DNA from: Verrucomicrobiota bacterium
GTDB taxonomy: Bacteria > Verrucomicrobiota > Verrucomicrobiia > Chthoniobacterales > UBA10450
Length of the DNA: 64,000 nucleotides
Assembly: GCA_003219695.1 (NCBI GenBank)
Contig: QHQA01000007.1
Span: 18,294 to 82,293, forward strand
Reading direction: 5' to 3'
How positions within the stretch are numbered: the first letter of the stretch is position 1; each line of letters opens with the position of its first letter. The notes beneath the pieces are model-generated. The model ran no database searches. It was not told the DNA's origin and saw only the letters and a list, made by a program, of their open reading frames with translations. Shown in pieces: positions 16,916-25,439 of this stretch. The translations under genes and the position numbers were made by a program.

Positions 16916-17690
16916 ATCCCGCAAAGAAGAAGATTCCAGTAAGCACCGCGTTCATGACAAGCATTGCAAGCAAAGCTTGCACGACCGACGCCGTAGTCGC
17001 CTGGCCGACGCCCTCGGCGCCACCTTCGACGTTCAGCCCGGCGTTGCACGAGATTGTGATAATAATCCAGGCAAAAACCGCGCTCTTAATCATTCCTGAA
17101 TACAAATCCCAGGTGTCCGCGCTTTCCAGCGCACGCATTATATAGCCTGCGGTGTTGAAATTCAGAGCGAAGCGGCACACAGCCCACCCGCCGACAATGC
17201 CGATGTAATTTCCAAAGATGGTGAGCGCCGGCAACATCACCATCATGGCCAGGAAACGCGGCACCACCAGATATTGAACCGGATTGATCGCCATCACTTC
17301 CAGTGCCTCGATTTCTTCGGACACTTTCATCGTGCCCAACTCAGCTGCAACAGCAGAGCCGCTGCGTCCAATCACAATCACCGCGATCAACACCGGCCCC
17401 ATTTCGCGCAGCAGCGTGAGCATCACCAAGTCCGGAATGTACATCTGCGCCCCGAGGCTTTCGAGAGAATGTGCGGCCTGCATCGCCAGAGTGACTCCTA
17501 CGCTGAATGCCGTCAGCGCCACCATCGGCGCCGCGCGAACACCGACGAATACCATCTGCCGGAAGATCGGCGCGATTTTGAAAAATTGCCCGGTAAACGG
17601 CGCAATCAAAATCCAGTAGAGCAAACTAAGATTAAGCTGGAGATAGTTTTTCACTTGCCGCTTGAGCGCGCAGAATGCCAAGACGCCCAC
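16914..17690 (-). CDS. mlaE: MlaE-type ABC permease
   Basis: 258 residues with the MlaE/YrbE signature: GVRAAPMVALTAFSVGVTLAMQ, then LLREMGPVLIAVIVIGRSGSAVAAELGTMKVSEEIEALEVMAINPVQYLVVPR, where the EIEALEVM segment is the coupling helix. About five membrane spans. It forms the transmembrane dimer on which MlaF and MlaD assemble for phospholipid transport. GTG at 17690 is the plausible start and no closer ATG exists. It is first in the mla gene set, separated from mlaF by the four-helix-bundle ORF and repeats. Confidence 0.93.
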   Translation of the reverse strand: MGVLAFCALKRQVKNYLQLNLSLLYWILIAPFTGQFFKIAPIFRQMVFVGVRAAPMVALTAFSVGVTLAMQAAHSLESLGAQMYIPDLVMLTLLREMGPVLIAVIVIGRSGSAVAAELGTMKVSEEIEALEVMAINPVQYLVVPRFLAMMVMLPALTIFGNYIGIVGGWAVCRFALNFNTAGYIMRALESADTWDLYSGMIKSAVFAWIIITISCNAGLNVEGGAEGVGQATTASVVQALLAMLVMNAVLTGIFFFAG

Positions 17691-17745
17691 AACGAAGAAA
17701 GCTGAAAGTTTGGTGGGTGGCTAAAGCGGCGAATCCCAGATTCCG

Positions 17746-17916
17746 GGTAGCGCATGCGTCTCGCGTGCTGGTGTAGCCTGCCCTGAGCGAAGTCGAAGGG
17801 GCGTCGCGCCGAAACAGGCTTTCTTTGAATTGGTGCCTCCAGCGTCGTGGGGAACTGATAAGAAAGTTCGCGATTGCGAGGACGCGCTCGCCAACATGCG
17901 AGAGGCGTGCGCTACC
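17746..17916. repeat. Family A element with long imperfect terminal inverted repeats
   Basis: Ends GGTAGCGCATGCGTCTCGCG and its near-complement ending GAGAGGCGTGCGCTACC match over about 20 of 26 positions. The interior contains a family B-like fragment (CCCTGAGCGAAGTCGAAGGG). The right end supplies the TAG stop codon of the neighbouring gene at 17912-17914. Confidence 0.75.
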
Positions 17917-18436
17917 CAATCAAACCGCGCTTTCGAAAATCGCCGAGATTGTTGCCTGCGGAGCGTTCGACCATGTCGATTGTAAATTTGAGCAGGCAGA
18001 CTTCCCACGCGTCGTCCACGCCCTGAATGATCGCGCTGAGTGGTTCGTTTGCGCTCTCGACGCGTCGCTTTGTGCGATTGATCACCGCGTCGATTGAGTC
18101 GCGAAGGGTCTGTTCGCTCAGATCGGTTTTGCGGAACTGAAATCCGTAACGAAGCACTGCGACATTCCGGGCGTGCTCGCGCAGTTGCTCAACGTATCGC
18201 TCTGCCTTTTCGCCGAACCCCTCCAGCAATAGCCGGGTATAATGCTCCGGCGTCAGAATCCGCGGACGTTCGGCGTGGATTTTCCCGTTGCGAACCCGGA
18301 CCTGATCGACACGGTCCATGAACTCCGAGATCAGATAAAAGTTGAAACTGGTGTTGCCAAACGTCTCGATCTGCCGCTGCGGCGCGACGATCACGTGCGT
18401 GTTTTCAATTGCGTAATCGAAATCGTCCCTGGTCAT
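17912..18436 (-). CDS. Hypothetical protein (helical, possibly Verrucomicrobiota-specific)
   Basis: 174 residues from a good ATG (MTRDDFDYAIENTHVIVAPQRQIETFG). The first half predicts mixed structure with FNFYLISEFMDRVDQVRVRNGKIHAERPRIL. The second half is helical (LLLEGFGEKAERYVEQLREHARN...VINRTKRRVESANEP). No known domain is recognised. It lies upstream of mlaE in the same direction but more than 200 bases away. Its stop codon TAG is contributed by the GTAG end of a palindromic element, so the original C-terminus may have been longer. Confidence 0.7.
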   Translation of the reverse strand: MTRDDFDYAIENTHVIVAPQRQIETFGNTSFNFYLISEFMDRVDQVRVRNGKIHAERPRILTPEHYTRLLLEGFGEKAERYVEQLREHARNVAVLRYGFQFRKTDLSEQTLRDSIDAVINRTKRRVESANEPLSAIIQGVDDAWEVCLLKFTIDMVERSAGNNLGDFRKRGLIG

Positions 18437-18586
18437 GATCAGCGAAATAAGTTAGCGCGGCGGATATGAGAGTTCAAAACGAGTCAGGTCCGTTTTCGCC
18501 TGAACGACTCCGGCATCCCGTCGATGCAGGGCACACGTGCGGCGGTCGCGAATGCGGGAGGCGCGCGCACCTGACGGTTTTCCCTG

Positions 18587-19198
18587 TTAACTCTGCGGCT
18601 GCTGGCTGCTCTGTTGTGACTGGAAGAGCGAGAGATACTGGCCGTAGCCTTCCTCCTTCATTTTCTCAACCGGGATAAAACGTAGCGCAGCGGAATTCAC
18701 GCAAAAGCGTTCTCCGGTCGGCGCTGGACCGTCGTCGAAAACGTGGCCGACATGCGAATCGCTCGATTTTGAGCGGACCTCCGTGCGCTCCATTCCAAAT
18801 GAAGAATCCCGTTTTTCCACAACGTTGTCCGGCGCGATCGGCTTGGTAAAACTGGGCCAGCCCGTGCCGCTGTCGAATTTGTCGGTCGAACTGAAGAGCG
18901 GTTCGCCAGTAATGACATCGACGTAAATCCCGGGCTTTTTATTGTCCCAGTAGGCATTGTGAAACGGCGTTTCGGTGCCGCCTTCCCGGACAATGTGGTA
19001 CTGTTCCTTGGTCAGTTGCCTTTGCAATTCAGCCTCGCTGGGAACGGGTTTTGTCGGATTCATTGCTTTCTCGGCTTCTTTTTTCTGTGTTTGAGCATAG
19101 CCAAATAAGATCGAGCCGACAACCACAATGAGTGCACCGGCCAGACCAAACCACAGAGTTTTGTGCGAATGTTTGTAGGTTAATCGCATCGTGTTCAT
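18587..19198 (-). CDS. msrB: Membrane-anchored methionine-R-sulfoxide reductase MsrB
   Basis: 203 residues. A transmembrane helix (about 17-34) anchors the enzyme, probably facing the periplasm. The MsrB domain follows from [25 protein letters not shown]. The catalytic Cys166 lies in [11 protein letters not shown]. The usual recycling Cys in SGxGWPSF is Thr112 and the CxxC zinc pairs are absent, so the sulfenic acid must be reduced directly by thioredoxin-like partners. It reduces Met-R-sulfoxide in proteins. A second in-frame ATG (MRLTYKH) three codons in could be used. msrA is elsewhere in the window (50141). Confidence 0.93.
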   Translation of the reverse strand: MNTMRLTYKHSHKTLWFGLAGALIVVVGSILFGYAQTQKKEAEKAMNPTKPVPSEAELQRQLTKEQYHIVREGGTETPFHNAYWDNKKPGIYVDVITGEPLFSSTDKFDSGTGWPSFTKPIAPDNVVEKRDSSFGMERTEVRSKSSDSHVGHVFDDGPAPTGERFCVNSAALRFIPVEKMKEEGYGQYLSLFQSQQSSQQPQS

Positions 19199-19413
19199 CC
19201 CTGATTTGTCGCGTGAGAAGCGCCCCTTTTAGCAGAGCTTTATTGTACGCGCAATGGTCGTCTCCGGCAAATGCGCGAAGCTTTCCTCCTCTGATTAAGA
19301 TTCGAATAAAAGACGCAAAATGGCTGGGCAGGGTTTTCAATTCGCAGCGCAAGTTCGATTCAGAAATTCTATATTTGGCGTTCGATTTGGGATCTCTGGC
19401 GTTTCGCGGTAGT

Positions 19414-20922
19414 TCAATCCTGCCGGCCGGCTTCGGGAACGCGAATGTAGCGACGGAGTGCAACCAATCCCACCGGAGCAACTGACGCGGCCAGCGCGAA
19501 GATCAGCCACATCGTGGCGGGATGCCGCGGGCCGTGCTCCGGACAGAACGCAGCCAGCAGCCAGCCGCCTGTGCCGACAAGCAGTTTACCTACGAGAAAT
19601 GGAAGATAGGCGAGCGAGCCGTACGAGGCTTCTTGTCCTGGCGGGGCAATCGCCGCGGCATACTCGTATACGCGCGGTGAATAGAAAGCTTCCCCGATCG
19701 AGAAAACGAAAAGGTAAAGCGCAGCCATGATGTAATAGGGGTGAATGCTTCCGTGCAATCCCAGATACCCGTATCCCAGCCAGCGTCCTGGCAGGCTGTT
19801 GGCAGCAGACTGAAACCATTGCGTCGGCAGCGCCATGATGAATACTCCTGCGGCACAGATCGCTGCGCCGATTACCACCATCCGATATGCCGCGGACTTT
19901 TGCGTCAGCGCGCCCACGACCGGCACTAGGAGAATGATGATGATCGCGTTGATCGCGGCAAGTTTCCCCACAGGCGCGTTTACTCCGAGTTCGCGAATTC
20001 CGAATTTTGGAAAGACATAATCCATCTGTAAAAAGATGGCTTTGAGAAATCCGATTAAGAGGAAGAAAACAAGCAGGCGGTAGAAACCGGATTGACCAAT
20101 CAGCCGCCCGAAAATGCGGGCCGTGGCGATCGCGCTTTGTCGCACGGTCTCTACAATTCTTTTCCAGAAACCAGACGCAGTCCCGGGGTCGCGAGAAGAT
20201 TTTTCGATCACGGGGCCTCCATTGCGGGCTTCCGCTCCTCGCCGGATAAAATAGATCACCGGGAACAGCACGATCTCGAACGCGAGGCTGACCGCGAACA
20301 GTTGCTGGTACGAGCTTGGCTCAAATCCGAAGAGACTGACGCGCAAGTGCAGTTGGCGCACATAATCGAATATCCATCCCGCGGCGATGTAGCCGACGTT
20401 CATTATCATGTAGATGATTGAGAATGAGATGGACCGCTGAGCTGTTGTGGAATAGCGCCGCGTTGCCGCGAGCAGCACCGGTGTCCCGAGAGCTTCGCCG
20501 ACTGCCAACGGAAGAACGCCGCACGCGAATGCCAGCGACGGAATCGTGGTGACGACCATGACGCTGCGCGCGACCGTGCAGATGGCGACGCCCAGAAAAA
20601 AAGTGCGGCGCAATCCGATCGCATCGGTGATCGAGCCGGCCAGCAATGTGAAAATTGTCATCGCCGGCGCCCACACCCAGCCAACCAATGCGCCCGCGGC
20701 TTGATCGCTAAAGCCGAGGTCCTTCGACAGCCACAGCACCATGGTCTTGTTCGTGACTGAGTACGCCGTGTAAATGAGGAACTTGATCAGGAACGTCAGC
20801 CACAACTCGCGTTGCGCGCCTTTGAGCACGGTGAATTTCGCGATGAAACCGCCAAGGCCTGTCGCTACCACCGCAGGCACAGTTTCTTCCGGCGCGACTG
20901 TTGCTTTGATTGCTTGGGCCAC
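19414..20922 (-). CDS. MFS transporter
   Basis: 502 residues with roughly 10-12 hydrophobic segments in two halves joined by a cytoplasmic loop (about 220-265). The first half contains a GxxxD-like A motif (LLAGSITDAIGLRRTFFLG). The second half ends with a large loop (QSAANSLPGRWLGYGYLGLHGSIHPYY) before the last spans. It resembles POT/MFS peptide or sugar transporters in spacing, but no substrate motif can be named. It starts about 115 bases downstream of the ftsY stop, beyond a family B repeat, and may be co-transcribed with ftsY. Confidence 0.82.
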   Translation of the reverse strand: MAQAIKATVAPEETVPAVVATGLGGFIAKFTVLKGAQRELWLTFLIKFLIYTAYSVTNKTMVLWLSKDLGFSDQAAGALVGWVWAPAMTIFTLLAGSITDAIGLRRTFFLGVAICTVARSVMVVTTIPSLAFACGVLPLAVGEALGTPVLLAATRRYSTTAQRSISFSIIYMIMNVGYIAAGWIFDYVRQLHLRVSLFGFEPSSYQQLFAVSLAFEIVLFPVIYFIRRGAEARNGGPVIEKSSRDPGTASGFWKRIVETVRQSAIATARIFGRLIGQSGFYRLLVFFLLIGFLKAIFLQMDYVFPKFGIRELGVNAPVGKLAAINAIIIILLVPVVGALTQKSAAYRMVVIGAAICAAGVFIMALPTQWFQSAANSLPGRWLGYGYLGLHGSIHPYYIMAALYLFVFSIGEAFYSPRVYEYAAAIAPPGQEASYGSLAYLPFLVGKLLVGTGGWLLAAFCPEHGPRHPATMWLIFALAASVAPVGLVALRRYIRVPEAGRQD

Positions 20923-20940
20923 GCTGTTTGGAATTATTCC

Positions 20941-21032
20941 GTCATTCCGAACGAAGTCGAGGAATCCCGTGGAATTACTTTACGGCAGCGCCACGGGATC
21001 TTTTGAATTCGCTTCGCTCCGCTCAAGATGAC
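20941..21032. repeat. Family B repeat between ftsY and the MFS gene
   Basis: Left arm GTCATTCCGAACGAAGTCGA, right arm CGCTCCGCTCAAGATGAC, with a repeated ATCCCGTGG / CCACGGGATC inner stem. Confidence 0.85.
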
Positions 21033-21037
21033 GATCA

Positions 21038-21970
21038 TCACAACAAATTGTCGAGATACGTCTGCCTGTCGAACGGCGCGAAATCTTCAAGCTGTTCACC
21101 GGTGCCGACGAATCGCGTGGGAATTCCAAGCTCATCCTCAATCGCAACGACGATGCCGCCCTTGCCGCTGCCATCGAGTTTTGTAACGATGAGGCCGGTG
21201 AGTCCAAGCGCGTTGTGGAATTCGCGCGCCTGACTGAGCGCGTTGCTGCCGGTGGTCGCATCGACGACGAGCAACGTATCGTGCGGCGCGGTTGGATCCA
21301 GCTTGCCAAGGGCGCGTTTTACCTTTTGCAGTTCAGCCATCAGGTTCGTTTTGGTATGTTGGCGACCAGCCGTATCGCAGAGCAAAAAGTCAATGTCGCC
21401 CTTGGCGGCCACCTGATACGCTTCGTAGCAAAGCGCAGCCGGATCGGCGCCGTATTTGCCGCGGACTATTTCAACGCCGAGTCTTTTGGCCCAAATATCA
21501 AGCTGCTCAATCGCCGCTGCGCGAAAAGTGTCCGCTGCCGCCAGCATCACGCGGGTAGCGCTCGCTTCCAGCGGGCTGCGTTCGGCATCCTGCCGAACGC
21601 CGAATGTTCGCGGCAAGACGCCGCGAACTGCACGGTGGAAGCGCGCGCTACCCAAATAATGCGCGAACTTTGCCGTGGATGTTGTCTTGCCGGTCCCGTT
21701 CACGCCGACGATCAAAATCACTGTTGGTTTTCCAATCGCTCGTCGGATGGGCGCTGGATCATGCGGCAAAATTCGCGCAATCTCCGTGCGCACCGCTTTG
21801 ATCACATCGCCAATCCCAAGCAAAGCCCAAGCTTCGCGTTCCTGGAGCGTTTTGATGATTCGCATTGTCATCGGCACGCCGAGATCGGCACGGATGAGCG
21901 CTTCTTCCAGCTCATCCCAATCGATGGGTTTGCCAGCAAATTGTTGCGCGAGGGATTGAAGGAAATTCAT
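21038..21970 (-). CDS. ftsY: Signal recognition particle receptor FtsY with an in-frame repeat insertion
   Basis: 310 residues: a short N domain then the SRP GTPase G domain. G1 is GVNGTGKTTSTAK; the insertion-box sequence ADTFRAAAIEQL, G3 DTAGR and G4 TKLDGSGKGG follow. Between KFAHYL and RVMLAAADTFRAAA, where other FtsY proteins have only a few residues, there are about 33 extra residues (107-139). They are encoded by a 99-nt palindromic element at 21554-21652. The reading frame stays open, so the protein may be functional with an extra surface loop. It targets ribosome-nascent-chain complexes to the inner membrane. The acidic A domain is absent, as is common outside Proteobacteria. Confidence 0.93.
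   Translation of the reverse strand: MNFLQSLAQQFAGKPIDWDELEEALIRADLGVPMTMRIIKTLQEREAWALLGIGDVIKAVRTEIARILPHDPAPIRRAIGKPTVILIVGVNGTGKTTSTAKFAHYLGSARFHRAVRGVLPRTFGVRQDAERSPLEASATRVMLAAADTFRAAAIEQLDIWAKRLGVEIVRGKYGADPAALCYEAYQVAAKGDIDFLLCDTAGRQHTKTNLMAELQKVKRALGKLDPTAPHDTLLVVDATTGSNALSQAREFHNALGLTGLIVTKLDGSGKGGIVVAIEDELGIPTRFVGTGEQLEDFAPFDRQTYLDNLL
21554..21652. repeat. Family A element inserted in ftsY (99 nt)
   Basis: Ends are GGTAGCGCTCGCTTCCA and TGGAAGCGCGCGCTACC. Inside are two hairpins, GCGTTCGGCATCCTGCCGAACGC and GTTCGCGGCAAGACGCCGCGAAC. Length is exactly 33 codons, which preserves the frame. Confidence 0.9.
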
Positions 21971-22015
21971 GTTGCAGGATCAACCAAGCTGAAGAGTTAA
22001 AGCGTTTCAAAACAT

Positions 22016-22107
22016 GTCATTCCGAGCAAAGTCGAGGAATCCCGTAATGAAACCAAAACGTGACGCCACGGGGTCCTTCGACTCCGCTTCGCTCCGCTCA
22101 GGATGAC
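22016..22107. repeat. Family B repeat between nusB and ftsY
   Basis: Left arm GTCATTCCGAGCAAAGTCGA and right arm CTTCGCTCCGCTCAGGATGAC. A CTTCAACGAATCAACGCTTCAAC word repeat follows up to the nusB stop. Confidence 0.85.
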
Positions 22108-22137
22108 TCTGCTTCAACGAATCAACGCTTCAACAAA

Positions 22138-22581
22138 TCACGACTCCTTCTTCACCGCTTCGCGCGCGGGCCGGTCCAAATCTTTGCGCACCCGGTCGAG
22201 AATTCCGTTTACAAACCGGCCCGATTCGGCGCCGCCGTATATTTTGGCCAGTTCGATCGCTTCATTGATCGAAACCACCGGCGGAATATCGTCGCGATAA
22301 AGCATTTCATAGATGGCAAGGCGCAGAATATTGCGATCGACCGCAGAGATGCGCCGGAATTCGTAATTCTCGCAATAGCGTGTGATGCGTTCGTCTATCT
22401 CCGGAAGATGCGCCATCATCCCTTCGATGAGCGGCTGTCCAAACTCGCGCACGCGCGGCTTGGCCGGACAAAATTCCCAGAAATCCTCGATCTTCTCCGG
22501 TCCTTCGCCGCGCTGGAGATCGCGCCAGAAATGGTATTGGATTGCTGCTTCGCGAGCGCGCCGTCGCTTGCCCATAAGCAT
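22138..22581 (-). CDS. nusB: Transcription antitermination factor NusB
   Basis: 147 residues, all-helical NusB fold. The N-terminal KRRRAREAAIQYHFWRDL matches the boxA RNA-binding helix and VDRNILRLAIYEMLYRDDIPPVVSINEAIELAKIYGGAESGRFVNGILDRV is the highly conserved C-terminal half. It binds boxA RNA with NusE (S10) in rRNA transcription. The ATG overlaps the ribH stop by one base (TAATG), and a GGAGG lies just upstream, so translation is coupled. A second ATG two codons in (MGKRR) is equally possible. Confidence 0.96.
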   Translation of the reverse strand: MLMGKRRRAREAAIQYHFWRDLQRGEGPEKIEDFWEFCPAKPRVREFGQPLIEGMMAHLPEIDERITRYCENYEFRRISAVDRNILRLAIYEMLYRDDIPPVVSINEAIELAKIYGGAESGRFVNGILDRVRKDLDRPAREAVKKES

Positions 22582-23057
22582 TACCCTCCACGAAGCTGCG
22601 ACAAAACACTGGCGATTTCCACCGCTGCGCGTGCGGCTTCGGTGCCACGGTTAATCTTGTTTTCAAGACAGCGCTCGCGCGCTTGAGTTTCGTTGTCAAA
22701 ACTGAGCACCACGTTGATCACTGGCACGGCGTGATCGACTGCGATCCGTTGCAGCGCGTCCGTGACGGAGCGGCTTAGATTTTGTGCATGATTGGTTTCA
22801 CCCTGCATAATCACGCCGCAGGCAATGATGGCATCGGCTTTCTCCTTGTGCGCCAACTCGCGCACAACCACGGGAATTTCGAATGAACCTGGCACGCGGT
22901 GGACAGAAATCGTCGCGTCCGGTGCAAGGGCACGCAGCTCTTGCGTGGCGTGATTAACGAGTCCGTCCACGTATTGCGCATTAAATCGGCTCGCAACGAT
23001 ACAGAACGTGCGCCTGGTTTTGGTGATTGGCGGACGACGCGGCGATTCCTTCGTCAT
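22581..23057 (-). CDS. ribH: 6,7-dimethyl-8-ribityllumazine synthase
   Basis: 158 residues. FCIVASRFNAQYVDGL, VPGSFEIPVVV, GVIMQGETNHAQ and the VPVINVVLSFDNETQARER stretch are the hallmark substrate-binding segments. It condenses the pyrimidine intermediate with 3,4-dihydroxy-2-butanone 4-phosphate in the penultimate step of riboflavin synthesis. The order ribBA-ribH-nusB on one strand is a classic operon. The first few codons (MTKESPRR) border a family C repeat upstream. Confidence 0.96.
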   Translation of the reverse strand: MTKESPRRPPITKTRRTFCIVASRFNAQYVDGLVNHATQELRALAPDATISVHRVPGSFEIPVVVRELAHKEKADAIIACGVIMQGETNHAQNLSRSVTDALQRIAVDHAVPVINVVLSFDNETQARERCLENKINRGTEAARAAVEIASVLSQLRGG

Positions 23058-23092
23058 TCGTCATTCGTCACTCGGATTTCGGCATTCGCAAA
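23052..23092. repeat. Family C word repeat between ribBA and ribH
   Basis: CTTCGTCATTCGTCATTCGTCACTCGGATTTCGGCATTCGC words fill the 39-base gap between ribBA and ribH. The ribH ATG (ATGACGAAGG) is part of the repeat word. Confidence 0.75.
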
Positions 23093-23096
23093 CGCC

Positions 23097-24320
23097 CTAA
23101 AGCATGTGGCCCAGCTTGTTCCTCTTTGTCTCGAGATATTTGGCGTTATGCGGATTGGCTTGGGTACGGATCGGCACTTGCTCGATCATTTCGAGACCGT
23201 ATCCCTCCAGGCCGACCACTTTCTTCGGGTTATTTGTCAGAAACCGGAACTGGCGCACGCCGAGATCGAACAGAATCTGCGCGCCAAGACCGTAATCGCG
23301 CAGATCGCTCGGGTAACCGAGCCTCGCATTTGCCTCTACCGTGTCGAGCCCTTCCTCTTGCAACTTGTAAGCGTGGATTTTCGCCGCGAGCCCGATGCCG
23401 CGTCCTTCCTGGCGCATATAAACCAAAACGCCGTTACCTTCCTCTGCGATTTGCCGCAGCGCGGCGTGCAACTGATTTCCGCAGTCGCATCGGCGCGAGC
23501 CGAAAACATCGCCCGTAAGACATTGGCTGTGCACGCGGACGAGCGTCGGCCTGCTTTTGTCGATCTTGCCTTTCACGAGCGCGAGATGATGTTGGCCGTC
23601 GAGCTTCGAGCGATACAAGTGCAAATCGAAATCGCCGTATTCTGTCGGCATTTTCACGATCTGTTCCAGCTCCACCAGCTTTTCGCGAACACGCCGATAG
23701 GCGATCAAACTTTGGATCGTGCAAATGCGCAAGCTGTGTTTTTTGCGAAACTCCATCAGTTCCGGCAACCGCGCCATGGTGCCGTCGTCGTGTAAAATTT
23801 CGCAAAGCACACCGGCCGGTTGGAGCCCCGCCATTCTCGCCAGATCGACCGCGGCTTCGGTGTGACCCGCACGGCGCAGCACACCGCCGTCTTTCGCGCG
23901 CAGCGGGAATACGTGCCCCGGCTGGTTCAGGTCTTCCGGCGATGATTTCGGGTTGGCAATTGCCAGGATGGTTGTGGCCCGATCATAAGCGCTGACACCC
24001 GTGGTCACGCCGCGGGCCGCGTCCACGGAAACGGTGAAATCGGTCCGCTGCTTCTCGCGGTTTTGCGCGACCATCCGTTGCAGACCGAGCTGCTCAGCGC
24101 GCTCGTTCGGAATCGGCACGCAAATCAAGCCGCGCCCATGCGTGGCCATGAAATTAACCGCTTCCGGCGTTACCTTTTCGGCTGCCATCACCAGATCGCC
24201 TTCGTTCTCGCGATCCGCGTCGTCGGTCACGATCACCATGCGCCCTTTGGCGATATCGCTCAGCACATCGTCGATGGTATCGAACTGAAATGTCTCGGCC
24301 GGTTTTGCAATCATCAGCAT
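23097..24320 (-). CDS. ribBA: Bifunctional DHBP synthase / GTP cyclohydrolase II
   Basis: 407 residues. The N-terminal RibB domain (about 1-205) has DDADRENEGDLVMAAE, THGRGLICVP and RAGHTEAAVDLARMAG. The C-terminal RibA domain has the zinc site CLTGDVFGSRRCDCGNQL and the GTP-binding VYMRQEGRGIGL. It makes both 3,4-dihydroxy-2-butanone 4-phosphate and the diamino-pyrimidine, the two precursors of riboflavin. Two adjacent in-frame ATGs (M1, M3) are possible. No FMN riboswitch could be recognised in the 400 bases upstream, which are mainly repeats. Confidence 0.97.
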   Translation of the reverse strand: MLMIAKPAETFQFDTIDDVLSDIAKGRMVIVTDDADRENEGDLVMAAEKVTPEAVNFMATHGRGLICVPIPNERAEQLGLQRMVAQNREKQRTDFTVSVDAARGVTTGVSAYDRATTILAIANPKSSPEDLNQPGHVFPLRAKDGGVLRRAGHTEAAVDLARMAGLQPAGVLCEILHDDGTMARLPELMEFRKKHSLRICTIQSLIAYRRVREKLVELEQIVKMPTEYGDFDLHLYRSKLDGQHHLALVKGKIDKSRPTLVRVHSQCLTGDVFGSRRCDCGNQLHAALRQIAEEGNGVLVYMRQEGRGIGLAAKIHAYKLQEEGLDTVEANARLGYPSDLRDYGLGAQILFDLGVRQFRFLTNNPKKVVGLEGYGLEMIEQVPIRTQANPHNAKYLETKRNKLGHML

Positions 24321-24737
24321 AATACCATTACGTCCGGCGCCGCTCTCAGCAACTCTTACTCTTGCTCATGCTCGTATCCGTAATCGAAATCAGAATGTCG
24401 AGCACGAGCAGGATTACGAGCAGGAGCACGAGTTAAATTACTTCCCGCTGGTCGCCACAATCGCCTCGGGCCGGTACATGTCCTGGTTGCTTGCCTGAAA
24501 TTCCGCTTTCAGCTTTACTCTGAACTGCGAAAGATCGACAAGATCCCAGCGCGTGAATTTCGACACCGCCTTCCCCGCCTCCGCACTGCTACGGCATGCC
24601 AGGGAAGGACGCGATCCACCTTCGCACGGTTTATCCTTCGCTTCGCTCAGGACAACGAAGGAAAAGCAAAGCCAAACTTGTACAGACACTGCGCCCTTGA
24701 TCTTGCCTGTTGGACGAATCGTGACTACAGTGACTAC
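24321..24737. other. Gene-free gap with hexamer repeats and a possible gene fragment
   Basis: Contains an inverted pair of GAGCAN hexamer runs (24350-24432) and a family B-like fragment (about 24595-24665). Between them, about 24438-24590 on the minus strand, is a protein-like stretch ending MYRPEAIVATSGK with a stop. It could be the C-terminus of a lost gene but is not identifiable. No complete gene is seen. Confidence 0.5.
24350..24432. repeat. Family D hexamer repeat, inverted pair
   Basis: CTCTTACTCTTGCTCATGCTCG on the left and GAGCACGAGCAGGATTACGA, continuing in hexamers, on the right form a potential stem-loop upstream of ribBA. Confidence 0.75.
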
Positions 24738-24992
24738 ATGACGACAACGCTTCGCGAAGCTAAAGCCCGACTTTCTGAAATGGTGAAGCACGCCAGCCGC
24801 GGCGAAGAAGTGGTGATCACCGTCCACGGAAAGGAAACAGCCAAGCTTGTCGCGGTGCCGACGCGCAGAAAAAAACGCGACAAGGAAAAGTGGTTGGCTG
24901 AACTGGATGAGCTGCGCCGGAAATACAGCACGGGCAGAATCGGCATAAGCGCGCAACAAATCCAGGACTGGGACCGCGAGGATCGTTTCTAA
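24738..24992 (+). CDS. Phd/YefM-type antitoxin
   Basis: 84 residues from ATG 24738 (MTTTLREAKARLSEMVKHASRGEEVVITVHGKETAKLVAV). This is the standard Phd fold, followed by a charged helix (KKRDKEKWLAELDELRRKY) and the toxin-binding tail (GISAQQIQDWDREDRF). It should neutralise the PIN toxin that begins four bases downstream and autorepress the pair. The frame is open further upstream but only across repeat sequence. The arrangement, size and partner make the assignment firm. Confidence 0.92.
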   Translation: MTTTLREAKARLSEMVKHASRGEEVVITVHGKETAKLVAVPTRRKKRDKEKWLAELDELRRKYSTGRIGISAQQIQDWDREDRF

Positions 24993-24996
24993 GCCG

Positions 24997-25434
24997 ATGC
25001 GTTTCTGGGACAGCTCTGCGCTGGTTAAACTGTACGTCGCGGAACCAGACTCGACGACATTTAAGCGGTTCGCCGATGATCCCGAGGTGCCCCTGATTTC
25101 AAGTTTCACAATACATGAGGTGCAGTGTGCATTTTGGCGAAAGGAAATCTCGGGCGGAGTAAAGCGGGGTGCGGCCGAGATCCTGTTTCAAAGTTTCCTG
25201 CGGCAAATCGAGAGGGGGAATTTTAAGCTGATTCCTTACGATCCCAGGGTGAAAAGCCGCGCGATTGGAGTGGTGCGCCATTGCTACGGTGCATCAAGGC
25301 CAGTCATGATTCGCAGCCTCGACGCACTTCAAATCGCGAGCGCACTGGAGGGCGGAGCAACCGAAATGGTGTCGGCCGATTCCCGGATGCGAGGTAGTGG
25401 AATTCTTTTTGGACTACGAATGATGCCCGAGTGA
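24997..25434 (+). CDS. vapC: VapC-like PIN-domain ribonuclease toxin
   Basis: 145 residues. PIN acidic residues are seen at Asp5 (FWDSSALVKLY), Glu41 (TIHEVQCAF), Asp near 109 (SLDALQIASA) and Asp near 128 (SADSRM). PIN toxins cut tRNA or rRNA. The ATG is four bases after the antitoxin stop, a tight toxin-antitoxin operon. The 3' end overlaps or abuts the GDP-fucose synthase reading frame, so the TA pair is immediately upstream of a sugar-nucleotide gene. Confidence 0.93.
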   Translation: MRFWDSSALVKLYVAEPDSTTFKRFADDPEVPLISSFTIHEVQCAFWRKEISGGVKRGAAEILFQSFLRQIERGNFKLIPYDPRVKSRAIGVVRHCYGASRPVMIRSLDALQIASALEGGATEMVSADSRMRGSGILFGLRMMPE

Positions 25435-25439
25435 ACCTC

